64,000 nucleotides of DNA from Meiothermus sp. CFH 77666 (GTDB taxonomy: Bacteria; Deinococcota; Deinococci; Deinococcales; Thermaceae), in assembly GCF_017497985.1 (NCBI RefSeq), contig NZ_JAGDFV010000016.1:1-64000 (forward strand), given 5' to 3'. The position numbers were made by a program, and so were the translations under genes. This document shows, one piece after another, positions 7,995 through 17,431 of this stretch. Under the pieces are notes generated by a model that made no database searches, was not told where the DNA came from, and was given only the letters and a program-made list of their open reading frames with translations. The number at the start of each line of letters is the position of its first letter. The stretch's first letter is position 1.

Positions 7995-8519
7995 TTGCTT
8001 AGGTTCTGGCCCATCTGGGTGTTGCTGCTGGGAGGGCTTTTCTATTGGGGGATGCAGCGCCCCAACCCCAACGAGCTCAAGTCGGTGCTGGTGGGCAAGC
8101 CTGCGCCCAGCTTCAGCCTGCCGCTACTGGAGCCCTACCGGGCCCAGTATGGCCCTGAGATGGGCATTGGAGAGGGCCTGAACAAGCCTGTTTTGCTCAA
8201 CATCTGGGCCAGTTGGTGCATTCCCTGCCGTACCGAGGCCCCCCTGCTGGAGCGCTTTCACCAACAGTACAAAGACCAGCTGCTGATTCTGGGGGTCAAC
8301 GTGCAGGACAAGGAAGCCGAGGCCCTGAGGTTCGTGCAGCAGTACGGCCTGACCTTTCCCAGCGTATATGATGGCCGGGGCCGCATCGGCATTGAGTATG
8401 GCTACTACGGCGTACCCGAGACTTTCGTTATTGACCGCAACGGCACCGTGCTGGCCCGCCATGCCGGAGAGCTGAGCGAGGCGCAGTTGCAGGGCTATCT
8501 GAGGCAGGTGTTGCCGTGA
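7995..8519 (+). CDS. ccmG: CcmG/DsbE thioredoxin-like thiol-disulfide protein
   Basis: It reduces apocytochrome or CcmH cysteines outside the membrane. In 174 residues it has an N-terminal anchor (4-20), a thioredoxin fold with active site WCIPC (C75, C78), and the cis-Pro region YYGVPETFVID. The start is TTG 7995, with GAGGTG 4 nt ahead; no better ATG exists. Its TGA overlaps the GTG of ccmH. Confidence 0.92.
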   Translation: MLRFWPIWVLLLGGLFYWGMQRPNPNELKSVLVGKPAPSFSLPLLEPYRAQYGPEMGIGEGLNKPVLLNIWASWCIPCRTEAPLLERFHQQYKDQLLILGVNVQDKEAEALRFVQQYGLTFPSVYDGRGRIGIEYGYYGVPETFVIDRNGTVLARHAGELSEAQLQGYLRQVLP

Positions 8520-9016
8520 GGGCCCAGGGGAGCGGGGACAGGGGAGCCTTATCAGCGTGGCTTTTGGCCCTGAGTCTCTGGCTTGGGGCGGTTTCCTTCG
8601 CCCAGCCCACCCCCAATACCCCACCCCCCGACTTCTCCCCCAGGGTTTTTGAAATAGCCGGTGAACTGCGCTGCCCGGTCTGCCAGGGGGAGTCGGCGGC
8701 GGAGTCCAATGCGGGTATTGCGGTGGAGATGCGCCGGATTATTGCCGAACAACTGGCCCAGGGCAAGACCGAGGCCGAGATCCGGCAGTTTTTTGTGGAG
8801 CGCTACGGCGACTGGATTCTCTATGAGCCGCCCGCCCGGGGCCTGACCCTGTGGGTCTGGCTGTCGCCCTTGATAGGGCTGGGCTTGCTGGGCTATGGCC
8901 TCTGGCGCTACCTGGCGCGGGTCAGGGCCCGTGTGCAGGCCCCCATAGCAGATGTTTCCGACGAGGAAATTGCCCGCCTCGAGGCCGAGCTCCAAACCCC
9001 AGAGCGAAAATCATGA
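8516..9016 (+). CDS. ccmH: CcmH, cytochrome c maturation thiol oxidoreductase
   Basis: CcmH holds apocytochrome cysteines reduced for ligation. The 166-aa protein has a signal/anchor, then LRCPVCQ (C53, C56), the GKTEAEIRQFFVERYGDW helix characteristic of the family, and a C-terminal helix (about 108-132). It starts at GTG 8516 in a 4-bp overlap with ccmG and ends overlapping the next gene by 4 bp, so the three are translationally coupled. Confidence 0.92.
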   Translation: MRAQGSGDRGALSAWLLALSLWLGAVSFAQPTPNTPPPDFSPRVFEIAGELRCPVCQGESAAESNAGIAVEMRRIIAEQLAQGKTEAEIRQFFVERYGDWILYEPPARGLTLWVWLSPLIGLGLLGYGLWRYLARVRARVQAPIADVSDEEIARLEAELQTPERKS

Positions 9017-10005
9017 TACTGGCTTACCTTTTTCTTGCGCTGCTCTTTGTGCTGGCCCTGGCCTATGCCCTGCGGCCTTTCTTTCGTTCCGAGGCCCAGC
9101 CCTTTCCCGAAAGCCCCCGCCCAGAGGAACTCCGGGCCGAGCTGGCGGTGCTCAAGTCCCTGGCCCAGGAAGCCGAGGGGGACGAGCGCAAACGCTTGCT
9201 GGCCCAGGCGGTGCGGCTCGAGCGCCAACTGGCCGAGCTGGGCAGCGAACATCCGGTTCCCCGCCGCCTGAGCCCCGTAACGCTGGGCGCCGTGACCCTG
9301 AGCCTGGTGGCCCTGGGGGTGGGGCTTTGGGCCTATACGGTGCCCCGGCTGCCTGGCGAGACCATCATCACCAGCCGCAACGAGGCCCGCGAACTGGGCA
9401 ACCTGCAACGCCAGGCCGAGCAGAGCGGCAAAGCTGCCGACTGGCTGGCCTACGCCAACAAGGCCTACGACCTGCAAGACTTTGAGCGGGCGGTGCAGGG
9501 CTACCTGAAGGTGATTGAGCTCGAGCCCCGCAATGCCAACGCTGTGCGGCGCCTGGGCATCCTGCTTTTCATGAGCGGGCGGCCCGAGGAGGGGGCGCAG
9601 GCCCTCGAGCTGGCGGTGCGGGCCGAGCCCGACGTGCCGGAGGGCTGGCTTTTTTTGGGCAACGCCTACTTTCAACTGGGCCGCCCCGCCGAGGCCATTG
9701 TGGCCTGGGAGGGCTACCTGAAGGCCGGGGGTGAGGCCAAAGAGCGGGTACAAAACCTCATCCAAACAGCCAAGAACCAGCTAAGCGCAACTTCGAATGG
9801 GCAGCAGGTGTACCTGGGTAAGTGTGCGGCCTGTCACGGTGCCCAGGCCCAGGGAGGCACCGGCCCCCGTTTGCAGGGCAACCCCATCCGCAAAGTGCCG
9901 GAGGCGGTGCGGGAAATTGTCCTCAAAGGCCGGGGCCAGATGCCGGCGGTTCCCCTGACTGAGGCCGAGATGCAGGCCTTGCTGCAGTATCTGGGGGGGT
10001 TGTAG
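9013..10005 (+). CDS. CcmI-like TPR protein fused to a C-terminal cytochrome c domain
   Basis: This 330-aa protein follows the CcmI/CycH plan: helix 1 (2-20), a charged coiled loop (33-80), helix 2 (88-108), then TPR repeats (about 140-260). CcmI presents apocytochromes to CcmFH. Unlike standard CcmI it ends with a complete monoheme domain: CAACH at 271-275 and a candidate axial Met310 in GQMPAV. ATG 9013 overlaps the ccmH stop. The heme domain might be a substrate, a sensor of the pathway or an electron carrier; nothing in the sequence decides this. Confidence 0.85.
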   Translation: MILAYLFLALLFVLALAYALRPFFRSEAQPFPESPRPEELRAELAVLKSLAQEAEGDERKRLLAQAVRLERQLAELGSEHPVPRRLSPVTLGAVTLSLVALGVGLWAYTVPRLPGETIITSRNEARELGNLQRQAEQSGKAADWLAYANKAYDLQDFERAVQGYLKVIELEPRNANAVRRLGILLFMSGRPEEGAQALELAVRAEPDVPEGWLFLGNAYFQLGRPAEAIVAWEGYLKAGGEAKERVQNLIQTAKNQLSATSNGQQVYLGKCAACHGAQAQGGTGPRLQGNPIRKVPEAVREIVLKGRGQMPAVPLTEAEMQALLQYLGGL

Positions 10006-10030
10006 CCCTGCGGGCCGCTTAGTTTAGTGG

Positions 10031-10627
10031 GTGCACGGTATGGACGAGCCCAACCTGCAAAACCTTCGCCGCATCAGCCGCCGCGACCTGATCTGGATTG
10101 TCCCCAGCGCCATCACGGCAGGCTTTTTCGGCTGGCTGGCCTGGCGCACCTACTCCATCCACTTCACCAAAACCGGGGTTTCCGAGCCGGTCTGGCGCGA
10201 GGGCCCCAGGGTGCAGGCAGCCGTGCTAAACGAGCTGGATGCCCACTGGCGGTTCAAATACTTCGAGTACGTGTACAACGGCAGCCCTCTCAAGGCGGTG
10301 GTGTTTCGCCTTTCGGAACCCGTGGTGGGTGGGCTCACGGTGGGGGAGGCCCACTTCCTGGCCCTGTCGCGTATCTGCACCCACCAGGGCTGCGTGGTCA
10401 ACTACGTGGACAACCCCGAGCTGGGCTCCATCGCCTATAACTACCGTACCGACCACCCTTTCATGGGCTGCCCGTGCCACTTTGGCGCTTTCGAGCCCCT
10501 GCAAGGAGGCAAAGCGGTGTATGGCCCGCCGCGTTTTCCCCTGCCCCGACTGCGCCTGGAAGAGGAGAACGGCGTCCTGTACGCAACCGGCTACGAAATT
10601 CCCTTCCGGCCCCTCGAGCAGGGCTAA
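10031..10627 (+). CDS. Membrane-anchored Rieske [2Fe-2S] protein
   Basis: In 198 residues there is a Tat-like N-terminus (RRISRRDLIW, then a hydrophobic helix to about 38) and a Rieske fold with CTHQGC (C116, H118, C121) and CPCHFGAF (C147, C149, H150). All cluster ligands and the stabilising disulfide pair are present, as in high-potential bc-type Rieske proteins. No cytochrome b gene adjoins it. It follows the ccmI-like gene by 25 bp and may be co-transcribed. GTG 10031 or ATG 10040 could start it. Confidence 0.88.
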   Translation: MHGMDEPNLQNLRRISRRDLIWIVPSAITAGFFGWLAWRTYSIHFTKTGVSEPVWREGPRVQAAVLNELDAHWRFKYFEYVYNGSPLKAVVFRLSEPVVGGLTVGEAHFLALSRICTHQGCVVNYVDNPELGSIAYNYRTDHPFMGCPCHFGAFEPLQGGKAVYGPPRFPLPRLRLEEENGVLYATGYEIPFRPLEQG

Positions 10628-10745
10628 GTGCGCCCGCGATAGAAATATCATGCTGCTCAACGAAAGTGCGAATTCTGGGGTTTGCAGCGGCGCGGCCTCG
10701 TGAATCACCCTTTCCCTACCCATTACGTTTTTATCGTGGAGATAG

Positions 10746-12268
<1,523 letters not shown>

Positions 12269-12309
12269 TCGAGGTGAGCAGGATCAACAGGCCCTCACCA
12301 GACTTGTCT

Positions 12310-12315
12310 TATACT
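12310..12315 (+). promoter_or_regulatory. TANNNT box of a leaderless-type promoter
   Basis: TATACT ends 7 nt before the GTG at 12323, and no Shine-Dalgarno lies between. The same arrangement is seen before ccmB, hisA, the LapA-like gene, the TetR gene, the S9 peptidase gene and sufS. Confidence 0.55.
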
Positions 12316-12322
12316 AGAGGCT

Positions 12323-12706
12323 GTGCGAACCCTCTTGTTCCTGGCCCTGATTGCGGGTGGAGTGTACTTTTACGCCGAGCGATTTGGTCTGGCGGTAGGC
12401 TACGCACCCTTCACCCCGGTTTACTACTGGAACTACACCGGCGAAACCCGCAACCAGATTCGGGCCACGGGCATACGGGCTTTTATCAAGGTGACGGTGA
12501 GCGGCGATTTGCGAAAGGGGAGCCTCGAGGTCGAGGTTCGTCGCACGGGCCAGAACAGCCCCGGTCTGATCAAGCGCTACCAGGGCCGTTTCGCTGATGA
12601 AATTCGCTATCCTGCCGATGCCAGCCTGTATGATGTTATTTTCCGCTTCAAGGATGCACGGGGGCAGGTGCGTATGGACTGGGTAGCGGCTCGCAATGAA
12701 TTCTGA
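12323..12706 (+). CDS. Small exported or membrane-anchored protein of unknown function
   Basis: A 127-aa protein with an N-terminal hydrophobic segment (about 3-18) followed by a beta-rich soluble region containing alternating charged strands (RKGSLEVEVRRTGQ). I do not recognise a family. It is monocistronic, flanked by element A upstream and the rpsT promoter downstream. It starts at GTG 12323 with TATACT 7 nt ahead. Confidence 0.65.
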   Translation: MRTLLFLALIAGGVYFYAERFGLAVGYAPFTPVYYWNYTGETRNQIRATGIRAFIKVTVSGDLRKGSLEVEVRRTGQNSPGLIKRYQGRFADEIRYPADASLYDVIFRFKDARGQVRMDWVAARNEF

Positions 12707-12752
12707 GGGTCTAGCCAGGGGCCCCGGAACTATGCTAGACTTGTGAGCGGTT

Positions 12753-12787
12753 TGCCTCGAGGCTGCCGGTTTTCGTGCAGCCCCCCA
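12753..12787 (+). promoter_or_regulatory. rpsT leader with small hairpin
   Basis: TATGCT near 12731 is a plausible -10. The leader before rpsT contains GGCTGC/GCAGCC around a 10-nt loop, followed by ACGGAG ahead of the ATG. S20 synthesis is autoregulated in other bacteria; whether this hairpin matters is inference. Confidence 0.35.
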
Positions 12788-12806
12788 CTGGCACTTACGG
12801 AGAACT

Positions 12807-13100
12807 ATGGCACAGAAAAAAACTGCTCGTAACCCCTCGGCGATGAAGCGCCACCGCCAGTCCCTCAAGAGACGGCTGCGCAACAAGTCCAAGATGTCGG
12901 CCATCAAGACCGTCAGCAAAAAAGCCGTCGCGCTGGCCAAAGAAGGCAATGTCAGCGAGGCTACCCGGGTCATGCGTTACGCCGAAAGCCTGATTGACAA
13001 GGCGGCCAAGGGCTCGACCCTGCACAAGAACGCGGCCAGCCGTCGCAAGTCGCGCCTGATGAGCAAGGTTAGCCAGCTTTTGAGTGGAGCCAAAGCCTAG
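12807..13100 (+). CDS. rpsT: 30S ribosomal protein S20
   Basis: A 97-aa, very basic helical protein with the S20 pattern [20 protein letters not shown] near the N-terminus and [15 protein letters not shown] near the C-terminus. It binds 16S rRNA early in 30S assembly. ACGGAG precedes the ATG. It is followed 9 bp later by the gene for Thx, another small-subunit protein. Confidence 0.96.
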   Translation: MAQKKTARNPSAMKRHRQSLKRRLRNKSKMSAIKTVSKKAVALAKEGNVSEATRVMRYAESLIDKAAKGSTLHKNAASRRKSRLMSKVSQLLSGAKA

Positions 13101-13109
13101 GAGTAGAGC

Positions 13110-13190
13110 ATGGGAAAAGGTGATCGTCGCACCCGCCGTGGCAAAATTTTCCGGGGTTCGTACGGTAAATACCGCCCCCGCAAGAAGTAA
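13110..13190 (+). CDS. 30S ribosomal protein Thx
   Basis: A 26-codon ORF whose product begins MGKGDRRTRRGKIFRGSYG and ends KYRPRKK. It is nearly identical to the short Thx peptide of Thermus 30S subunits, which sits in a cavity of the 16S rRNA head. It starts 9 bp after the rpsT stop, so the two form an operon. It is easily missed because of its length, and it is strong evidence for a Thermaceae origin. Confidence 0.96.
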   Translation: MGKGDRRTRRGKIFRGSYGKYRPRKK

Positions 13191-13211
13191 CCTTTATCGC
13201 GCTCTTCACAC

Positions 13212-13245
13212 GTGGCCGCCCGGTTGGGTGGCCGCTGTTCTTTCC
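13212..13245 (+). terminator. Terminator of the rpsT-thx operon
   Basis: GGCCGCCC (13214-13221) pairs with GGGTGGCC (13226-13233) across a GGTT loop, followed by a T-rich tract (TGTTCTTTCC). Confidence 0.6.
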
Positions 13246-13449
13246 TGGAAGAGTTCTTGGCCAACTTCAGGCGTACTACCTTTCAGTTATCCCAAGGTGG
13301 TAGTAGGTGGGTAGTGGAGCGTCGTAAAGGAGCCATACAGCATGGGGGGAAAGTCGGCAAGAAGGCTTACCAACCAGTCTCTCAAGCGGATCGACGTCTT
13401 TGCGAGGAGGCCAAAAGCCGACGAAGCAATCCAGAAGAAGGTTGTCAAA
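13246..13449. other. Gene-free stretch with a common intergenic repeat arm
   Basis: No convincing ORF is present. Around 13395-13436 the sequence resembles one arm of the widespread TTGCGAGGAGGC..GCCGACGAAGCAATCC intergenic repeat. The expected second arm is not visible; a miniature transposon is inserted immediately downstream. Confidence 0.45.
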
Positions 13450-13641
13450 GGGTGTGTCCCAAAATCAACCAATGAACCCAGACGGTCAATCCCCCTTGGG
13501 GTGCTGCACAAAGCTCTATCCAAGCCCCCGTAGGGGTACTCGGTCTGCGCCGGAAGGTCAGTGCCGCTATGGTGATCGGCATCCAGAGGGGTTTCACGGC
13601 GAGTTGGGGTTGTTGAGGCTGGTTGAAACAGGGACACACCC
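13450..13641. mobile_element. 192-bp miniature inverted-repeat element with exact 9-bp target duplication
   Basis: The element begins GGGTGTGTCCC and ends GGGACACACCC, an 11-bp perfect terminal inverted repeat that continues imperfectly with TCAACCA on both sides. It is flanked by identical 9-mers GTTGTCAAA at 13441-13449 and 13642-13650. There is no transposase gene, so a relative must have supplied it. No second copy of these ends is seen in the window. Confidence 0.85.
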
Positions 13642-13682
13642 GTTGTCAAACTACCGACTGGGTAGGGCGATCTTGCGGAAGT

Positions 13683-14408
13683 TCATGTGGACTTGGCAAA
13701 AGACCGCAGATCGCCCTGGTGGTGATTCCAGGCTTGTTTGGCTTCCTTGAGAGCCTGGGCTAGGCTGTCCTCGAGTTGTTCGCGGTAGCGTGCAGGCGCC
13801 CGGCCTCCCTCGGCCTCGAAGGCAGCAAGGTAATTCAAGGTAAAACTCAGGTCGCCTACCTGCCCAAAAATCTCCTGAAGGGCCTTCACGGTATCGCTAT
13901 CTTGCTCGAGCCATTCCAGCGCATAGCGCAAACGCCGCAAGGCCCGGCGTAAGGCGTGCAGGTGCTCGATGCTGTCTTCTCTGCGCCATTCCTGGGCCCG
14001 GCGCTCCACCTGTTGCACGAAGCGCGGTAGCCGGGACTCGGCCACCTTTGCGTCCAGCGGGGGCAGGCAGGCAAGGGCCGATAGCAAGCCCGCCAGCCGG
14101 GGGCTATCCAGCAGGGGGACAAATGTTGTGCGGGCCTGTTTTAGCCGAAGCTCGGCCCAGGCTCGGAAAGCCCTGGGTAGATTCGGGTGTTGCAGCAACA
14201 CTTCCAGGTCGCGCACCTGGCCTGCCGCACGCACCAACCAGGCCAGGTCGTCCTCGAGCACGCGCATTCCCGCCAGCCGCAGCCACACCCGCAAGCGCCG
14301 CACCGCCACCCGCACCTGATGCACGCCCTCGGGGTCGTGGCCCTCCCGGGCGATGGGTAGATGTTCAAGCAGGTGTTGGAGCCAGCGCTCTAGACCAATA
14401 ACCGACAT
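13683..14408 (-). CDS. CHAD domain protein
   Basis: This 241-aa all-helical protein has the CHAD pattern of conserved histidines and basic clusters: HDPEGVHQVRVAVRRLRVWL near residue 24 and a second half HALRRALRRLRYALEWL near 150. CHAD domains bind inorganic polyphosphate and are often fused or adjacent to CYTH triphosphatases. Here there is no CYTH domain or neighbour; yceD lies upstream on the same strand. Its exact role is unknown. Confidence 0.85.
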   Translation of the reverse strand: MSVIGLERWLQHLLEHLPIAREGHDPEGVHQVRVAVRRLRVWLRLAGMRVLEDDLAWLVRAAGQVRDLEVLLQHPNLPRAFRAWAELRLKQARTTFVPLLDSPRLAGLLSALACLPPLDAKVAESRLPRFVQQVERRAQEWRREDSIEHLHALRRALRRLRYALEWLEQDSDTVKALQEIFGQVGDLSFTLNYLAAFEAEGGRAPARYREQLEDSLAQALKEAKQAWNHHQGDLRSFAKST

Positions 14409-14474
14409 AGAACCAGCCTAGCATCGGGTCTGGTTGTGGGCCATGATTTTGGGATGATATTGGGGGGTTCCCGA

Positions 14475-15029
14475 TCAGTCCTTCAAGTCACCTATCAATC
14501 TGGAAAGTTCAGCCCACAGTTTGGTCTGGGGTTCTTCGTGGTGGCCGCAATCTACCTCGTTGCGGTTGGCTCCACAAACCGGGCACAGGCCCTTGCAGTC
14601 TTCTTTGCAGAGGGTGGTGTAGGGCAGCTCGAGGGCAAAAGCCTCGCTCAACAAGGGCCCCAGGTCGAGATCGGGGTGACCAAAAAGCAGGATTTCTTCC
14701 TCGTCTTCCTCGATGGCCTCGAGGTGCGTCAAGCCGGGCTGGTAGCGCAGCATGTACTGAAAATGGGCGCGTACCGGGGTGGGGGTGGGGGTCAGGCAGC
14801 GGCGACACTCCAGAACAGCATAGCCCGCAATCTCGCCCGATAGCCAGAACTCCTGCCCGCCTTCACCCTCCACCCGGGTCACCCCGACCTTCCATCTGGC
14901 CGGGCCCTCGAGGGCAATGTGCTCACTTTCCAGGTCAATGGTATTCAGGATCTCGCCGGAGGCCAGCGTGCTACCCCCCTCCCGCATCAGGCGGGACAGG
15001 TTGATGCTTTGAATGTGTATTTCTTTCAT
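14475..15029 (-). CDS. YceD/DUF177 family protein with zinc-type cysteines
   Basis: This 184-aa protein has the DUF177 layout: a central CRRC and a C-terminal cluster CKEDCKGLCPVCGANRN..DCGHH. The family is associated with ribosome and 23S rRNA metabolism and usually precedes rpmF. Here rpmF does not follow; a CHAD gene does. ATG 15029 is chosen because GAAGAAG precedes it; the longer frame to 15092 lacks support. Confidence 0.83.
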   Translation of the reverse strand: MKEIHIQSINLSRLMREGGSTLASGEILNTIDLESEHIALEGPARWKVGVTRVEGEGGQEFWLSGEIAGYAVLECRRCLTPTPTPVRAHFQYMLRYQPGLTHLEAIEEDEEEILLFGHPDLDLGPLLSEAFALELPYTTLCKEDCKGLCPVCGANRNEVDCGHHEEPQTKLWAELSRLIGDLKD

Positions 15030-15233
15030 CTTCTTCAAGGCTACGCTTGTGGCGTAACTCTTTACTCTAGCGCCGAAAAGGCTTGGGGTCAATGGTTATG
15101 ATTTCGTGGCAGATAGCTGATAGACAAAAGCCAAGCGCCAAAAGCTATAAGCGAGACAAATTCACGGTACTTGACCCTTGTCCCCTGGATCTGGACGGCC
15201 TCTGGCCCACCCCCAACGGTAGACTGGGGGCGT

Positions 15234-16130
15234 ATGAAGCAGATTGGTATTGTGGGGGTTCCGATGGACTTGGGTCAGGGGCGGCGTGGGGTGGACATGG
15301 GGCCCAGCGCCATTCGCTACGGGCGCTTGCAGGAGGTGCTCGAGGGCCTGGGCCACCGGGTTCACGATTATGGCGACATGAAGGTGCCGGTGGTCGAGAG
15401 TTTGCGCCATCAGCCAAAGGAACAGGGGGGGATGGGCTACCTCGAGGCCATCCGGGCAGTCTGCCTGGATACCAGCCAGGCCCTGGGCCAGATGCCCGCC
15501 GAGGTGTTTCCCATCGTGCTGGGCGGCGACCACTCCATCGCCATGGGTTCGGTCACGGGGGCCAGCCGGGGGGAGCGCATTGGGGTGATCTGGGTGGATG
15601 CCCACGCCGATTTCAACACCCCCGAAACCAGCCCCAGCGGCAACATTCACGGGATGCCCCTGGCCCACCTGTGCGGTCTGGGCGACCCCCGCCTGGTGAA
15701 CCTGGGCTACCCTGGGGCCAAGGTACGGCCCGAGGATGTGGTGCTGATCGGGATTCGTAGCCTGGATGCGGGGGAGGTCAGGCTGCTGCGCGAGCGGGGG
15801 GTCACGGTATTCACCATGAAGGAAGTGGATGTGAGGGGCATTCCGGCCATCGCCCAGGCGGTGGTGGAAAAGTTTCGCGGTTTTGCCAAGGTGCATGTCT
15901 CCCTCGATGCCGACGTGCTGGACCCCGAAATTGCGCCGGGGGTCGGTACGCCGGTGGCCGGGGGCCTGACCTACCGCGAGGCCCACCTGCTGATGGAACT
16001 GCTGGCCGACGCCAGCATCGTCACCAGCCTGGATCTGGTGGAGGTGAACCCCATCCTGGACATTGCCAACCGCACCGCCCGGATGATGGTCGAGCTCGCC
16101 AGCAGCCTGCTGGGCAAGAAGATTTATTGA
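15234..16130 (+). CDS. rocF: Arginase (ureohydrolase family)
   Basis: A Mn-dependent enzyme hydrolysing arginine to ornithine and urea. The 298-aa protein carries all three metal-ligand signatures: GGDHSIAMG (about 98-106), DAHADFNTP (about 122-130) with the arginase-type SGNIHGMPL after it, and SLDADVLDPEIAPGVGTP (about 223-240). The SGNIHGMPL loop favours arginase over agmatinase. ATG 15234 lies 8 nt after TAGACT. Confidence 0.9.
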   Translation: MKQIGIVGVPMDLGQGRRGVDMGPSAIRYGRLQEVLEGLGHRVHDYGDMKVPVVESLRHQPKEQGGMGYLEAIRAVCLDTSQALGQMPAEVFPIVLGGDHSIAMGSVTGASRGERIGVIWVDAHADFNTPETSPSGNIHGMPLAHLCGLGDPRLVNLGYPGAKVRPEDVVLIGIRSLDAGEVRLLRERGVTVFTMKEVDVRGIPAIAQAVVEKFRGFAKVHVSLDADVLDPEIAPGVGTPVAGGLTYREAHLLMELLADASIVTSLDLVEVNPILDIANRTARMMVELASSLLGKKIY

Positions 16131-16153
16131 TGGTGCGGTATTCCCGGGCCTGA

Positions 16154-16159
16154 TACAAT
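16154..16159 (+). promoter_or_regulatory. TANNNT box of hisA
   Basis: TACAAT ends 6 nt before the GTG start of hisA. The intervening bases are all C, so no ribosome-binding site exists and the message is probably leaderless. Confidence 0.6.
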
Positions 16160-16165
16160 CCCCCC

Positions 16166-16867
16166 GTGTGGGTGATTCCAGCCGTAGATATCCAGTCCGG
16201 ACGGGCGGTGCGCCTGTTGGAAGGCGACCCCAACCAGGAAACCGTCTATTACGAAAACCCGGTGGAGGCCGCTCTGCACTGGCAAAGGCAGGGCGCCCGG
16301 ATGCTGCACCTGGTAGACCTCGATGCCGCTACAGGCCGGGGGGAAAACCGGGCGGTGCTGCGTGAGATTGCGCGATCCATTGCCATCCCGTTTGAGGTGG
16401 GGGGTGGGGTTCGCAGTGTGGAGGCGGCCCGGGAGGTGCTGGCCCTGGGGGCCAGCCGGGTAGTGGTGGGCACCGTGGCCGTCAAGGCACCGGAAGTGCT
16501 GGGTCGTATGCTAGGGGAGTTTGGGGCCGAGCGGGTGGTGGTGAGCCTGGACGCCAGGGGCCTCGAGGTCGTGGTCTCGGGCTGGGCAGAGGGCACGGCC
16601 CTACAGGTGCAGAACCTGAGCCTGCGGATGTGGGACATGGGGGTTCGTACCCTGATTTACACCGATGTACGGCGGGATGGAACCCTGGCCGGGCTCGACC
16701 TCGAGGTGGTGCGGAAGGTTCGCGCGGCCTGGCCGGGCTTCCTGATTGCAGGGGGGGGCATTGCCTCGGACGCCGACCTCGAGGGTCTGCAAAACCTGGG
16801 GGTGGAGGGGGCCATTACCGGCAAAGCCCTTTACGAGGGCCGGATTGACCTGAAGAAGTGGGTTTGA
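16166..16867 (+). CDS. hisA: Phosphoribosyl-formimino-AICAR ribotide isomerase HisA
   Basis: The fourth step of histidine biosynthesis, a (beta/alpha)8 isomerase. The 233-aa protein has the N-terminal catalytic Asp in IPAVDIQSGRAVRL, the phosphate-binding VGGGVRS and AGGGIAS loops, and the second catalytic Asp region TDVRRDGTLAG. No other his genes adjoin. The start GTG has a TACAAT box 6 nt upstream. Confidence 0.92.
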   Translation: MWVIPAVDIQSGRAVRLLEGDPNQETVYYENPVEAALHWQRQGARMLHLVDLDAATGRGENRAVLREIARSIAIPFEVGGGVRSVEAAREVLALGASRVVVGTVAVKAPEVLGRMLGEFGAERVVVSLDARGLEVVVSGWAEGTALQVQNLSLRMWDMGVRTLIYTDVRRDGTLAGLDLEVVRKVRAAWPGFLIAGGGIASDADLEGLQNLGVEGAITGKALYEGRIDLKKWV

Positions 16868-17035
16868 TGCGGACTTTAGGTGTTTGGCCAAATTTCAGCA
16901 CCACACGAGATGGGGGTGGGTGGTAGTTTTCAACGTCTGCACCCTACTCCCTGCCTCCTACCTCCTGGGGTATGGCAAGTGTTATGGAATGACCTCCCTT
17001 ATGCCGCCCTTTGAGCCCTGGGGTAAACTTCTGTT

Positions 17036-17347
17036 ATGAAAGTCCTGAATGGGCTGGCTTTCCTGATTGCACTGGTGGTCGCGGCAGCCACCGGGGCTTT
17101 GTATGCGCTGGAACCGGGGCTGTTGCTGGGCACACCCTGGGGCCAGGTGCACCTGGCTTTCCTGTTGCTGGGGGCCTTTGGGCTGGGGCTGGCCGTGATG
17201 GGATTGTATGTCCTAACCGGCTGGGTGAACGCCCGGGCGGCCCTGAGCAAGCGCAACCGGGAACTGCGCCAGGTTCGGAGTGAACTCGAGGCCCTCAAAA
17301 AGCAACACCCCGAGGAAACCCCGGTCATCCCCGACCGGCTGCCCTGA
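17036..17347 (+). CDS. LapA-like (DUF1049) two-helix membrane protein
   Basis: A 103-aa protein with two hydrophobic helices (about 5-27 and 40-62) and a charged C-terminal coiled segment rich in Lys, Arg and Glu (NARAALSKRNRELRQ...). This is the LapA/DUF1049 layout, a family of assembly-type membrane proteins. TAAACT (17024-17029) ends 6 nt before the ATG, a leaderless-type promoter. recJ follows 84 bp later and may be co-transcribed. Confidence 0.7.
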   Translation: MKVLNGLAFLIALVVAAATGALYALEPGLLLGTPWGQVHLAFLLLGAFGLGLAVMGLYVLTGWVNARAALSKRNRELRQVRSELEALKKQHPEETPVIPDRLP

Positions 17348-17431
17348 GGGCCCGGCAGGTTTGCCCCCTGTATTGATTTGCTTTTGGTTTTCAGCCTTCG
17401 GCCCAAGGTGCTGCCCTGAAGGAGACCCTGG

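Noticed and set aside
13212-13750. Two overlapping small plus-strand ORFs after thx
   Set aside because: They run through a terminator hairpin and a miniature transposon; no start signal or recognisable product.
15162-15986. Long minus-strand ORF (274 aa) opposite arginase
   Set aside because: Composition is His/Pro/Gly-rich and mirrors the high-GC codons of the arginase gene; no family motif and no start signal.
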